Shown here: piece by piece, positions 15,451 to 23,878 of the stretch
Position numbering within the stretch: position 1 is the first letter of the stretch
Layout of the letters: each line of letters opens with the position of its first letter
Assembly (NCBI GenBank): GCA_963617205.1
Contig: CAVEOA010000003.1
Span: forward strand, 128,610 to 192,609
DNA length: 64,000 bases
Reading direction: 5' to 3'
DNA from: UBA11524 sp963617205
Lineage (GTDB): Bacteria > Bacillota > Clostridia > Christensenellales > Aristaeellaceae
Program-made: the position numbers and the translations under genes
The notes under the pieces: model-generated
Told to the model about the DNA's origin: nothing
Databases searched by the model: none
What the model saw: the letters and a program-made list of their open reading frames with translations, nothing else

Positions 15451-16701
15451 ATGCGCAAATTCGGACATCTGCTATGTTTGCTGGCAGCCGCATGGCTTTT
15501 CACCGGCGCGGCGCTGGCGGAAAAGACCGTCACCATCACCTTTACCGGCGACATCACGCTCGGCGGCGAGGATTATCTGCGCACGGCGGAGGATAGCTTC
15601 GCATCGGTGTATGAGCGCGAGGGCGCATCGTATTTCCTCAAAAATTTCGCGGACTTTTTTGCCGAGGACGACCTGACCGTCGTGAATCTGGAGGGCGTGC
15701 TGACGGACAATGACGGTCTGCTTGCACGCGACAAGGGCAAGGGCGGCGACGGCTACTGGTTCCGCGGCAAGACGGAATACGCGCAGGTGCTGTCCGCCGC
15801 AAGCGTCGAGGTCGTTTCGCTGGCGAACAACCACTCCTTCGACTACGGCGCGCAGGGCAGGCGCGACACCATCGCCGCCGTGGAGGCGCAGGGCATCGAC
15901 TGGTTCGGCACCTACAACCGCAACAAGGATCCCGAAACGGAGAAGTTCTACTTCTACGCCAAGGACGGCGTAACCATCTGCCTGATGAGCCTGCTCTGGG
16001 ATGATTACAAAATTGAAAGCGCCGACGGCAACGGCGCGTACCTGCGCGAGCAGATTGCCGCCATCAAGGAATCCGGTCAGGCGGATGCGGTAATTGCCAT
16101 CCTGCACGGCGGTCAGGAGTACGGCCGCCACCGCACAAAGCCGCAGATCGTCTTTACGAAAATGGCAATTTCCGCCGGCGCTGACCTTGTTATCTGCCAT
16201 CACGCGCATGTCGTCATGGGCATGGACGTCATCTCGAACCGCAGCGCGTTCTATTCGCTGGGCAACTTCTGCTTCGGCGGCAACCGGAGGACGTACGCGA
16301 TTGACAGCAGCCGCAAGCCGAACGTACAGGATGCCGCGCCCGCGCTGATTCTCCGCGCCGTGCTGACGTTCGATGATGACGGCACGTATCTCGGGCAGCA
16401 GATTACGCTCTATCCCGTGCAGACGACAAGCGTCGACCGGCAGGAGAACGAAACGGAGCAGGTCAACGACTATCAGCCGAAATTCGTGACTGGACCGCTT
16501 GCGGCGCATGTGCTGCATCTGATGCAGATTGACATGAATTACGATGTGAATCAGACGCCGAAATACCTGAAAAAGGAGTCCATCAACAAGACGCTTCGCG
16601 CGCTCGTGATGGCCCGCGAGGAGGAGCTCGATGCGATGGATTCCTCCGAAGGCATGGAGGCGCTGACGCTGCCGTATCTGCCGGCGACAGCAGAGGAATA
16701 A
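15451..16701 (+). CDS. Secreted CapA-family (poly-gamma-glutamate synthesis-like) protein
   Basis: A 416-residue protein with signal peptide (through ALA, about residue 24) and a CapA/PGA_cap metallophosphatase-like domain. Motifs in order: TFTGDITLGG (about 30-39), VVNLEGVLTD, VSLANNHSFDYG, AILHGGQEY and the last cluster ICHHAHVVMGMD, then SLGNFCFGG. In this fold these Asp/Asn/His residues bind two metals. In Bacillus CapA takes part in making or anchoring poly-gamma-glutamate; here no capB/capC is present, so the substrate is open. GGAGG precedes the ATG, overlapping the end of the DUF6273 gene. Confidence 0.88.
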   Translation: MRKFGHLLCLLAAAWLFTGAALAEKTVTITFTGDITLGGEDYLRTAEDSFASVYEREGASYFLKNFADFFAEDDLTVVNLEGVLTDNDGLLARDKGKGGDGYWFRGKTEYAQVLSAASVEVVSLANNHSFDYGAQGRRDTIAAVEAQGIDWFGTYNRNKDPETEKFYFYAKDGVTICLMSLLWDDYKIESADGNGAYLREQIAAIKESGQADAVIAILHGGQEYGRHRTKPQIVFTKMAISAGADLVICHHAHVVMGMDVISNRSAFYSLGNFCFGGNRRTYAIDSSRKPNVQDAAPALILRAVLTFDDDGTYLGQQITLYPVQTTSVDRQENETEQVNDYQPKFVTGPLAAHVLHLMQIDMNYDVNQTPKYLKKESINKTLRALVMAREEELDAMDSSEGMEALTLPYLPATAEE

Positions 16702-16708
16702 AGATAGA

Positions 16709-16747
16709 CCCGCACACCCGATTTTGCTCGGATGCGCGGGCTTCTGT
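16709..16747 (+). terminator. Terminator after the CapA-like gene
   Basis: CCCGCACACCCGA pairs imperfectly with TCGGATGCGCGGG, followed by CTTCTGTT. The T-run is weak. Confidence 0.55.
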
Positions 16748-16750
16748 TAT

Positions 16751-16858
16751 ATAGCGGACAATGTCCATAAGGCGGACGAAGTCCGTAAATCAGACGAAGT
16801 CCGTAAATCAGACGAAGTCCGTAAATCAGACGAAGTCTGTAGAGAAGACAAAGTCTTA
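16751..16858. repeat. Tandem 18-bp repeat with GGACGAAGTCC palindromes
   Basis: Five to six head-to-tail copies of an 18-base unit (AAATCAGACGAAGTCCGT), each with a GAC-GAA-GTC mini-hairpin, run right up to the stop codon of the Hsp20 gene. The same core occurs in other intergenic repeats in this window. Confidence 0.85.
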
Positions 16859-17332
16859 AGCCTGTGCTTCAGTCGTGCTGGCAGGAGAACCGCACTCAAT
16901 GGCGATCTTCCTTGCGGTCTTCGGGGCTTCAGGCGCTTCCTTCGGCAGCGTCACGGTCAGGATACCATTGTCGCAGTGCGCGGTAATGTCGTTTTCGCGG
17001 ACGCCCTCCAGCGAGAAGCGGCGCTCCATATGACCGCTCTGCCGTTCGGAGTACAGGTAGCCGTTCTTGTTTTCCTTCTTCTCGCTGTTGATGTCGGCAG
17101 CGATGGTCAGCACGCCGTTTTCAGCGGTCAGCGAGATGTTGTCCAGGCTGACGCCCGGCATTTCAGCCTCCAGCACGTAGGCGTCGGGCTGTTCCTTCAC
17201 GTCAACGCGGAAGCCGGCAGGACCGACAGCGTCGCTCATGTCGAAGAAGTGGCGGAAGAAGCGGTCATTCATAAAATCATCCATCGGGTTCATCAGGTTA
17301 CGGGCAGTACGGAACGGAATCACATTGAACAT
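16856..17332 (-). CDS. Hsp20/alpha-crystallin small heat-shock protein
   Basis: A 158-residue ATP-independent chaperone. After about 45 N-terminal residues (FNVIPFRTARNLMNPMDDFM) comes the alpha-crystallin domain: FRVDVKEQPDAYVLEAEMPGV, ISLTAENGVLTIAAD, and the final GILTVTLPK, the beta-9 strand signature. It holds unfolded proteins for refolding by DnaK. I use the ATG at 17332, with AAGGAGG in front, rather than the longer open frame to 17470, which spans the promoter. Transcription is from a good promoter; I see no CIRCE element. Confidence 0.93.
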   Translation of the reverse strand: MFNVIPFRTARNLMNPMDDFMNDRFFRHFFDMSDAVGPAGFRVDVKEQPDAYVLEAEMPGVSLDNISLTAENGVLTIAADINSEKKENKNGYLYSERQSGHMERRFSLEGVRENDITAHCDNGILTVTLPKEAPEAPKTARKIAIECGSPASTTEAQA

Positions 17333-17451
17333 AAAACAGACCTCCTTGATCGTCGCAAACAGCGAATAAACATATTCTATACGGGGGAGCGCCTTCCGGG
17401 TTCTTCCGGAGGTTGTTTCCCTCGGTGGTCCTCTTCCTGAACCACGAGTAT

Positions 17452-17480
17452 AGAATACCATAAAGGTCAAAGAAAGTCAA
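17452..17480 (-). promoter_or_regulatory. Promoter of the Hsp20 gene
   Basis: On the minus strand TTGACT (17480-17475), 17 bases, TATTCT (17457-17452), followed by a roughly 115-base leader. Confidence 0.6.
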
Positions 17481-17541
17481 GAACAAATAAGGTCAGATTG
17501 TGTAAACGTTCCGTAAACAGTCTGAAAACAGAATATGAACA

Positions 17542-18309
17542 TCACAGCGAGGCCGCACGGTTCAACAATCGCCGCATGACCGGCAGGACAGCTTCCGGGT
17601 TGCCGCTTGTTTCCAGCGTGACGTGCCCGAGTCCGGTGCTGTCCGTGAGCAGACCGCCCTCCGTCAGCACACGCCGAAGCTGCCGCGCCGTGCCTTCATT
17701 GCCGTCAAGCACCTGCACGTGCGCGGGCAGCATCGCGTGCAGAATCGGGCGCAGGAACACGTAGTGCGTGCATCCGAGCACCACCGCGTCAACATGCTGC
17801 AGGTCATAGGGGCTGAACAGCTCCGTCAGGTAGCGCTCTGCCTGCGCATCCGCCTCCTGCTCGACCAGCTCCATCAGCCCGGGGCATGGCAGCGGAATCG
17901 CGCCCTCTCCGTACCGCGCATACAGCTGCTGAAACTTCTCCAGCCGCAGCGTCATCGGCGTGGCAAGCACGAGAATCGCGCCGCCGTGGCGGATGGCGTG
18001 GGCTGGCTTGAGGGCTGGCTCCATGCCCAGAATCGGCAGCGTGTACTGCTCCCGAAGCGCTTTCGCCGCGACTGCGGTCGCCGTGTTGCACGCAATCACG
18101 ACCGCCTTCACGTCCTGAGAAAGCAGGTGCGCCATGACCTGCCCGACGCACCGCATCACCGCTTCACGCGGCTTCGTGCCGTAGGGCGCATTCGCCGTGT
18201 CGCCGAAATACAGGAAGTCCTCCGAGGGCAGCTCCTTTTGCAGGGCGCAGAGCGTGCCGATGCCGCCGACGCCGCTGTCAAACACGCCGATGGGATGCTG
18301 ATTCGCCAT
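17542..18309 (-). CDS. murI: Glutamate racemase
   Basis: A 255-residue enzyme interconverting L- and D-glutamate for peptidoglycan. It starts IGVFDSGVGGIGTL, carries the first catalytic Cys in VIACNTATA (about residue 73) and the second in VVLGCTHYVFL (about residue 184), both expected for cofactor-free Asp/Glu racemases. The GDTANAPYG loop is also conserved. AAGGAGG precedes the ATG. It lies 76 bases behind lysA on the same strand; both supply cell-wall precursors (D-Glu and meso-DAP or Lys), so the pairing makes sense. Confidence 0.96.
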   Translation of the reverse strand: MANQHPIGVFDSGVGGIGTLCALQKELPSEDFLYFGDTANAPYGTKPREAVMRCVGQVMAHLLSQDVKAVVIACNTATAVAAKALREQYTLPILGMEPALKPAHAIRHGGAILVLATPMTLRLEKFQQLYARYGEGAIPLPCPGLMELVEQEADAQAERYLTELFSPYDLQHVDAVVLGCTHYVFLRPILHAMLPAHVQVLDGNEGTARQLRRVLTEGGLLTDSTGLGHVTLETSGNPEAVLPVMRRLLNRAASL

Positions 18310-18384
18310 TTCGCGTACCTCCTTGCCATACGGACATTATACGCCGAAAAAGCCGGAAAAGCAAATCAGCCGTGCGCATGCGGC

Positions 18385-19662
18385 TTACAGGTCGGCTGCG
18401 CTCCGCTTGGAAACAACGCGCTGCACATCCGCATCAAAGTCGAGCGTGACAAAATAATCCCGGGGCGTTTCGGCGCGGCGAATCATGCGGTAGCCGCCAT
18501 CAGCGGTGTAGAGGATCTCCGCCGAGCGCAGACGTCCGTTGTAGTTGTAGCCCATGGCATGACCATGCGCGCCGGTATCGTGAATGACGAGCAGGTCGCC
18601 GACGGCAATCTCCGGCAGCTTCCGGTCGATGGCGAACTTGTCGTTGTTCTCGCACAGGCTGCCGGTCACATCGTAGACATGGTCGTGCGGAAGCGATTCC
18701 CTGCCGCAGACGGTGATGTGGTGGTACGCGCCGTACATCGCCGGGCGCATCAAATCAGCCGCGCAGGCATCAACGCCGATGTATTCCTTGTACGTGTGCT
18801 TTTCGTGGATGGCGTGCGTGACGAGCCAGCCCATGCTGCCGGTCATCCAGCGGCCGAGCTCCGTCTTGAGCGCCACGCCGCCCTGCGGGAAGATTTCCTC
18901 ATAGACGCGGCGAACGCCCTCGCCGACAGCCATCACATCGGTTGCAGGCTGGTCCGGAAGGTACGGGATGCCAACGCCGCCGGACAGGTTGATGAACGCC
19001 AGCTCCATGCCGGTTTCTGCGGCAAGGTCACGCCCGCACGTGAACAGAATCCGCGCCAGCGCCGGATAATAGCTGTCATCCGTGTTGTTGGAGGACAGGA
19101 AGGCGTGCAGCCCGAAGCGCTTTGCGCCCAGCGCCTTCAGCTGCTTCAGACCCTCCTGCAGCTGCGGATACGTAAAGCCGTACTTCGCGTCGCCGGGGTT
19201 GCCCATGATTTCATTGCCGATTTTGAAATCTCCGCCGGGATTATAGCGGCAGCAGATGGTTTCCGGAATGCCGCCGTGCTTCTCCAGCAGCGGGATGTGC
19301 GTGACGTCATCGAGGTTGACAAAGGCATTCAGCTTTCTTGCATAATCAAACTCCTGATACGGCATGGCGTTGGCGGAGAACATGATGTCGCGTCCGGAAA
19401 ATCCGCACGCCTCGGCGAGCATCAGCTCCGTTTCGCTCGAGCAGTCAACGCCGCAGCCCTCCTCCTTGAGGATGCGTAGGATGGACGGATTCGGCAGCGC
19501 CTTGATGGCAAAGTACTCCTGAAAGTCCCTGCACCAGCCGAATGCGCGGTTGAGCGTCTGCGCGTTGCGGCGGATGCCGGCTTCATCATAAAGGTGGAAG
19601 GGCGTCGGAAATTGTGCGGCAGCGTTCTCAAAGACGCTGTCCTTCAGCGAAAAATTCGGCAT
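18385..19662 (-). CDS. lysA: Diaminopimelate decarboxylase family protein
   Basis: A 425-residue fold-III PLP decarboxylase. The cofactor lysine is in YFAIKALPNP (about residue 50); the glycine loop is LSGGVGIPY; ELGRWMTG and the C-terminal GSLCENNDKFA supply the phosphate- and substrate-binding Arg/Cys. It should convert meso-diaminopimelate to L-lysine. The order and lengths fit LysA better than ornithine or arginine decarboxylases, but substrate in this family cannot be proved by eye. The ATG at 19662 is preceded by GGAGTG. It is followed by murI on the same strand. Confidence 0.85.
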   Translation of the reverse strand: MPNFSLKDSVFENAAAQFPTPFHLYDEAGIRRNAQTLNRAFGWCRDFQEYFAIKALPNPSILRILKEEGCGVDCSSETELMLAEACGFSGRDIMFSANAMPYQEFDYARKLNAFVNLDDVTHIPLLEKHGGIPETICCRYNPGGDFKIGNEIMGNPGDAKYGFTYPQLQEGLKQLKALGAKRFGLHAFLSSNNTDDSYYPALARILFTCGRDLAAETGMELAFINLSGGVGIPYLPDQPATDVMAVGEGVRRVYEEIFPQGGVALKTELGRWMTGSMGWLVTHAIHEKHTYKEYIGVDACAADLMRPAMYGAYHHITVCGRESLPHDHVYDVTGSLCENNDKFAIDRKLPEIAVGDLLVIHDTGAHGHAMGYNYNGRLRSAEILYTADGGYRMIRRAETPRDYFVTLDFDADVQRVVSKRSAADL

Positions 19663-19977
19663 GGGTGTTCACTCCGATTCATAAAGGGGCAGGGCGGTTA
19701 GATGCATCATACCCCATAATATCCTGCATCAATATACCATACATTCTATATGGAAGCAAGTTTTTCTGATGTTCTTACCATACAGAAGCTTGCATCCGAT
19801 TTTCTTTTTCACTGCATTTTATGTGCTTTGCCCAAACGCACCATGAAAAGAAAAGCTGCTTGCCGCCGAAGCGGGTAAAAAGAGGGACAAATCCCCTTTT
19901 TTGTGCGTGAGGGATTGATTTTTTCTGCCATCAGGACTATGATAGGCACAGCAAAAATCAACAAAGAAGGCATCAAT
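19663..19977. other. Divergent promoter region lysA / EamA
   Basis: The 315-base gap holds AT-rich sequence next to lysA with possible -10 boxes (TATGAT, TATTAT on the minus strand) and the plus-strand promoter of the EamA gene. I see no lysine riboswitch structure and no small gene. Confidence 0.5.
19915..19943 (+). promoter_or_regulatory. Promoter of the EamA transporter
   Basis: TTGATT (19915-19920), 17 bases, TATGAT (19938-19943). Confidence 0.6.
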
Positions 19978-20841
19978 ATGTGGATTCTGTATGCATCCGG
20001 TTCGGCGCTGTTTGCAGGCTTAACGTCTGTCCTTGCAAAATGCGGCATCCGCAGGACAGATTCAACGGTCGCGACAGCCATTCGCACCATTGTCGTGCTG
20101 GCGTTCTCGTGGCTGATGGTGTTCATCGTCGGCTCGCAGGGGCAAATCACCCAAATCGACACAAGGACGCTGATTTTCCTGCTTGTGTCCGGGCTCGCGA
20201 CCGGCGCAAGCTGGCTGTGCTACTTCCGTGCGCTGCAGCTCGGCGATGTCAACAAGGTCGTGCCGATTGACAAGTCCAGCACGGTGCTGACGATTCTGCT
20301 CGCGGCGATATTCCTCGGCGAAGGGCTGTCGTGGCTGAAGGTCGTCTGCATGGCGCTGATTGCCGCCGGCACGCTGCTGATGATTGAGAAAAAGGAAAGC
20401 AGGGGCGCGGCAGCGAAGGATTCGCGCTGGCTGCTGTATGCCGTCGGGTCGGCGGTGTTTGCAAGCCTGACTGCGATTCTGGGCAAAATCGGCATTTCGG
20501 GCGTCGAATCGAACCTCGGCACCGCCATCCGAACGGCGGTTGTGCTGCTCATGTCGTGGCTGATGGTGCTCGTGACCGGCAAGACGAAGGCGGTGGCTGC
20601 CATTCCGCGCAGCGAGCTTGGCTTCATCGCGCTGTCCGGACTCGCAACCGGCGCAAGCTGGCTATGCTATTACCGCGCATTGCAGCTCGGTCCGGCAAGC
20701 ATTGTCGTGCCGATTGACAAGCTGAGCATTCTCGTTTCCATCCTCTTCTCCTACATCGTCTTCCATGAGCGGCTGTCGAAAAAGGCGCTCATCGGGCTGA
20801 TTGCCATCGTCGGCGGCACGCTGCTGATGCTCATGGCGTAA
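19978..20841 (+). CDS. EamA/DMT-family transporter
   Basis: A 287-residue protein with ten membrane segments made of two homologous EamA halves (about 1-140 and 150-287). The halves are strikingly alike: GLATGASWLCYFRALQLG and GLATGASWLCYYRALQLG recur about 140 residues apart, and SWLMVFIVG mirrors SWLMVLVTG. Members export amino acids, nucleobases or other metabolites; lysA next door makes a lysine link possible but unproven. The ATG at 19978 was chosen because the longer frame covers the promoter. Confidence 0.9.
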   Translation: MWILYASGSALFAGLTSVLAKCGIRRTDSTVATAIRTIVVLAFSWLMVFIVGSQGQITQIDTRTLIFLLVSGLATGASWLCYFRALQLGDVNKVVPIDKSSTVLTILLAAIFLGEGLSWLKVVCMALIAAGTLLMIEKKESRGAAAKDSRWLLYAVGSAVFASLTAILGKIGISGVESNLGTAIRTAVVLLMSWLMVLVTGKTKAVAAIPRSELGFIALSGLATGASWLCYYRALQLGPASIVVPIDKLSILVSILFSYIVFHERLSKKALIGLIAIVGGTLLMLMA

Positions 20842-20854
20842 AGGAAGCTAATCT

Positions 20855-20909
20855 TTTACATAACCTTTACAGGACATCGCTTTTGCTCTTTACATTTCAG
20901 CGGTATCAT
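20855..20909 (+). promoter_or_regulatory. Pho box and promoter of pstS
   Basis: TTTACA occurs at 20855-20860, 20866-20871 and 20889-20894, i.e. on an 11-base pitch with one degenerate position between, matching the direct-repeat pattern bound by PhoP-type regulators in Gram-positive bacteria. TATCAT at 20904-20909 fits a -10 box. This predicts induction of the downstream gene by phosphate shortage. Confidence 0.8.
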
Positions 20910-20964
20910 ACAGCCGTACCCAAGGAAAAGAAATGAGCAAGAATGTGAAAGGAAGGTCTTTTCT

Positions 20965-21831
20965 ATGAAGAAGCTTGCTGCGATGCTCCTGGCGCTGGTG
21001 CTGACCCTGTCGGTCGCGCTGGCCGACTCCATCTATGTTGTCTCCCGTGAGGACGGCTCCGGCACGCGTTCCGCTTTCATCGAGCTGACCGGTGTCGAGC
21101 AGAAGGACGAAAACGGCAACAAGGTTGACATGACGACCGTTGAGGCGGCGATTTACTCCGGCACCTCCGAGGTCAAGACCACGGTTTCTCAGGACACGGC
21201 CGCGATTGGCTACATCTCCCTCGGCTCCATGGACACGAGCGTGAAGGCCGTCAAGGTTGCGGAGAACCCCGCAGAGGGCGAGGAAGCGGTGTATGTCGAG
21301 GCGACGGCTGAGAACGTTGCGAACGGCACCTACGCGATTGCCCGTCCGTTCAACATCGCTTACAAGGCGGAATCCCTGTCCGCGACCGCTCAGGATTTCG
21401 TGAACTGGATCCTGTCTGCGGAGGGTCAGGCAATCATCACCGAGCAGAAGTATGTTTCCCTTGACCCGGTTGAATACGAAGCGGCTCCTGTCGCCGGCAA
21501 GATCGTCATCGGCGGCTCCTCTTCCGTCGGCCCGCTGATGCAGAAGCTCGAGGAAGCCTACGAAGCGCTCCATCCGGAAGTGGACATCGAGGTGCAGATT
21601 TCCGACTCCTCCACCGGCATGCGCGGCGCTGCGGACGGCAGCTTCGACATCGGCATGGCTTCCCGTGAGGTCAAGTCCTCCGAGCTGGAAGCCGGTCTGA
21701 CCCCTGTGACCATCTGCCGCGACGGCATCGCGGTCATCGTCAACAACGACAACGCGGTGGAAGGCCTGACGCTCGCCCAGATCTGCGGCATCTTCACCGG
21801 CGAGATCGTTGACTGGGACGAAGTCAAGTAA
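20965..21831 (+). CDS. pstS: PstS-type phosphate-binding protein with circularly permuted halves
   Basis: A 288-residue secreted solute-binding protein. After a signal peptide (MKKLAAMLLALVLTLSVALA) the mature protein begins IYVVSREDGSGTR, which in ordinary PstS lies in the middle of the chain, and proceeds through AIGYISLGSMD and RPFN to SAEGQAIITEQ. Only then, at about residue 178, comes GKIVIGGSSSVGPLM, DSSTGMRGAADGSFDIGMAS, DGIAVIVNNDN and IFTGEIVDWDEVK, which is the normal N-terminal half. All phosphate-binding elements are present but in swapped order. No lipobox cysteine is present. pstCAB do not follow; a terminator does. The Pho box upstream supports the phosphate role. Confidence 0.9.
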   Translation: MKKLAAMLLALVLTLSVALADSIYVVSREDGSGTRSAFIELTGVEQKDENGNKVDMTTVEAAIYSGTSEVKTTVSQDTAAIGYISLGSMDTSVKAVKVAENPAEGEEAVYVEATAENVANGTYAIARPFNIAYKAESLSATAQDFVNWILSAEGQAIITEQKYVSLDPVEYEAAPVAGKIVIGGSSSVGPLMQKLEEAYEALHPEVDIEVQISDSSTGMRGAADGSFDIGMASREVKSSELEAGLTPVTICRDGIAVIVNNDNAVEGLTLAQICGIFTGEIVDWDEVK

Positions 21832-21856
21832 TCCTACAACCTGACAAGAAAACCTA

Positions 21857-21890
21857 AACGCGCCCGAGGAGCAATCCCCGGGTGCGTTTT
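21857..21890 (+). terminator. Terminator of pstS
   Basis: AACGCGCCCGAGG pairs with the CCCCGGGTGCGTT arm, followed by TTTT. Confidence 0.8.
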
Positions 21891-21944
21891 CATGTTCTCT
21901 ATTGTGGCAAAGCTCAACGATGGAAATGAAACCAAGCTCTTTGC

Positions 21945-22740
21945 TGAATCCGAAGGGGTCAAGGGGGCGACCGCAGGCTTCGCCTGTTCTTCAGCCCCCT
22001 TGAAGTCGCAAACAAAACCAACTAAGCAGATGAAAGCAAGTATGTAGCCGAAGGGGTTTAAGGGGGCGACCGGAAAGCCCCCTTGAAGTCGCAAATAAAA
22101 CCAACTAAGCAAACGAAACCAAGTATGCTACCGAATCCGAAGGGGGTCAAGGGGGCGACCGCAGGCTTCGCCTGTTCTACAGCCCCTTTGAAGCGACTTT
22201 CAATGTTCTCCTTGAAAATGAGAGCAAATGCTTTCCCCAACCTCTTCGCAATATGCAGTTCCATGGCAGGTTTATTGTGCAGCTATTTCGGGGGCTTTGC
22301 GGTCGCCCCCGAACCCCTTCACAACGCGCATCTACATAGTAGGTTTGTAATGCGGCTTCTTCATAAGCTTGCCACTGCCTAACCATGAAAACGAAATCAA
22401 CTGTGCCGCCGAAGGGGTCAAGGGGGCGACCGCAAGCCTCGCCTGTTCTACAGCCCCTTGAAGTCGCAAACAAAACCAACTAAGCAGATGAAAGCAAGTA
22501 TGTAGCCGAAGGGGTTTAAGGGGGCGACCGGAAAGCCCCCTTGAAGCCGCAAACAAAACCAACTAAGCAAATGAAACCAAGTATGCTACCGAATCCGAAG
22601 GGGTCAAGGGGGCGACCGGAAAGCCCCCTTGAAGCAGGGGAAAACCCAACTATGGAAACGAAACCAAGTATGAATCCGAAGGGGGCAAAAAGAAACAGAC
22701 GAAGTCTGCGACCAGAAAGCCCCTTGAATAGTGTGGCAAC
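21945..22740. repeat. Cluster of dispersed GC-rich repeats
   Basis: At least seven copies, mostly inverted relative to the 7.7-8.3 kb array, of a unit with GAAGGGGTCAAGGGGGCGAC, CGGAAAGCCCCCTTGAA and a spacer with CAAACAAAACCAACTAAGCA. Some copies carry CAGGCTTCGCCTG in place of CGGAAAGC. The cluster fills the space between two converging transcription units. Open frames through it are repeat artefacts. Confidence 0.9.
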
Positions 22741-22743
22741 ATC

Positions 22744-22851
22744 CCTGTAATCCACATTCCGCCATACACGCCCGAGACAAACTCCATCGAACAGGTTTGG
22801 CGTAACGTTCGCACCAAGAGCTTCCGCAATGAAGCGTTCCAAACGCACAAA
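22744..22851 (+). pseudogene. IS630-family transposase C-terminal remnant
   Basis: The plus strand translates to IPVIHIPPYTPETNSIEQVW, RNVRTKSFRNEAFQTHKK. PPYTPETNSIEQVW is the block around the third catalytic acidic residue of IS630/Tc1-mariner (DDE_3) transposases. About 36 codons remain; the rest of the gene is gone and repeats abut it on the left, so this is a relic rather than an active element. Confidence 0.78.
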
Positions 22852-22899
22852 AAAATACGCGGAGATCCGCTGCCGAGAGAGAAGGGCAGGAATCTCCGC
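22848..22899 (-). terminator. Terminator of the sugar-utilisation operon
   Basis: On the minus strand GCGGAGAT pairs with ATCTCCGC, followed by GTATTTTTTTG, about 75 bases beyond the ribokinase stop codon. A second hairpin (GGCTCATG...CATGAGCC) lies nearer the stop. Confidence 0.7.
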
Positions 22900-22972
22900 T
22901 GTTTGAGCAGCAGGTGCTCAAATTGATGAGAATCGGCTCATGTGAGGAGAACATGAGCCGGATCTCGCTGTG

Positions 22973-23857
22973 TTACTCCACTTCGCTGCGCAGCGGAATG
23001 GAATCTGCGGCACCGGGACGCGTCACGGAAATGGCGGACGCATGGGTCGCACGCTGCATGCAGGCCTGAAGCGACATGTTTTCCATCAGCCCTGCAATGA
23101 AATAGCCCGTAAAGGTATCGCCGGCGGCAGTGGTGTCAACCGCCTTGACGCGCTCGGCGAGCTGCCGGAGCGTTTCGACGCCGTCCTCCGTCACACGATG
23201 AACGACGCTGCCCCGGCTGCCGAGCGTAATCAGCACGGACAGCCGAGGATAACGCGCATGCAGCACATCCCACGCCTTGTCCGGGTCGCTTTCGCCGGTA
23301 ATCTGCTCCGCCTCGATTTCGTTGACGAGCAGCCACGTCAGCTTGCTATAGTCCACATCGCGGAGCGCGTCATTGTACGGCGACGGATTCAGGACGATGT
23401 TCATCCCCTGCCGTGCGCCTTCCTCGATAATCATCGGCAGCAGGTTGATTTCGTTCTGCAGCACCAGATAATCGCCGGCAGAGCACTGCGCCATCGTGCT
23501 TTTGACCTGCTCTGCGGTAATGCAGCGGTTCGAGCCGCCGTAGAGCAGGATGCAGTTTTCGCCCTGCGAATTGACTTGAATGACCGTGTGCCCCTGCATT
23601 TCGTCCACAGAAAGCAGGCAGGACGTGTCAACGCCGCTGTCGTCGAGGAGCTTCCGCAGGCTTTCGCCGCCGCTGCCGACGCATCCTGCATGTGCGGTGC
23701 TTGCGCCTGCGCGGACGAGCGCAATGGACTGGTTCAGTCCCTTGCCGCCGAATTTCACCGCACGCGATGCCGCCGCAAGCGTTTCGCCGGGCTGCACGAA
23801 ATGTGCCACCTGATACACATAATCAAGATTCAGGGAACCAAAGTTCAGTGCGCGCAT
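22973..23857 (-). CDS. rbsK: PfkB-family sugar kinase, ribokinase-like
   Basis: A 294-residue PfkB kinase. It has the N-terminal substrate region NFGSLNLDYVYQV, GGKGLNQSIALVRAGA (PfkB signature 1, about 37-52), and near the end VDTTAAGDTFTGYFIAGL (signature 2 with the catalytic Asp, about 240-257). It phosphorylates a sugar or nucleoside hydroxyl with ATP; similarity in pattern and the RbsABC genes make ribose the default guess. AAAGGAG precedes the ATG. It is the last gene of the minus-strand operon, 21 bases after the FGGY kinase. Two kinases in one operon imply two phosphorylation steps or two substrates. Confidence 0.88.
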   Translation of the reverse strand: MRALNFGSLNLDYVYQVAHFVQPGETLAAASRAVKFGGKGLNQSIALVRAGASTAHAGCVGSGGESLRKLLDDSGVDTSCLLSVDEMQGHTVIQVNSQGENCILLYGGSNRCITAEQVKSTMAQCSAGDYLVLQNEINLLPMIIEEGARQGMNIVLNPSPYNDALRDVDYSKLTWLLVNEIEAEQITGESDPDKAWDVLHARYPRLSVLITLGSRGSVVHRVTEDGVETLRQLAERVKAVDTTAAGDTFTGYFIAGLMENMSLQACMQRATHASAISVTRPGAADSIPLRSEVE

Positions 23858-23878
23858 AGGCTTCTCCTTTCGTGTCGG

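Noticed and set aside
19663..19977. Lysine riboswitch before lysA
   Set aside because: The leader is too short and none of the conserved lysine-riboswitch helices could be found.
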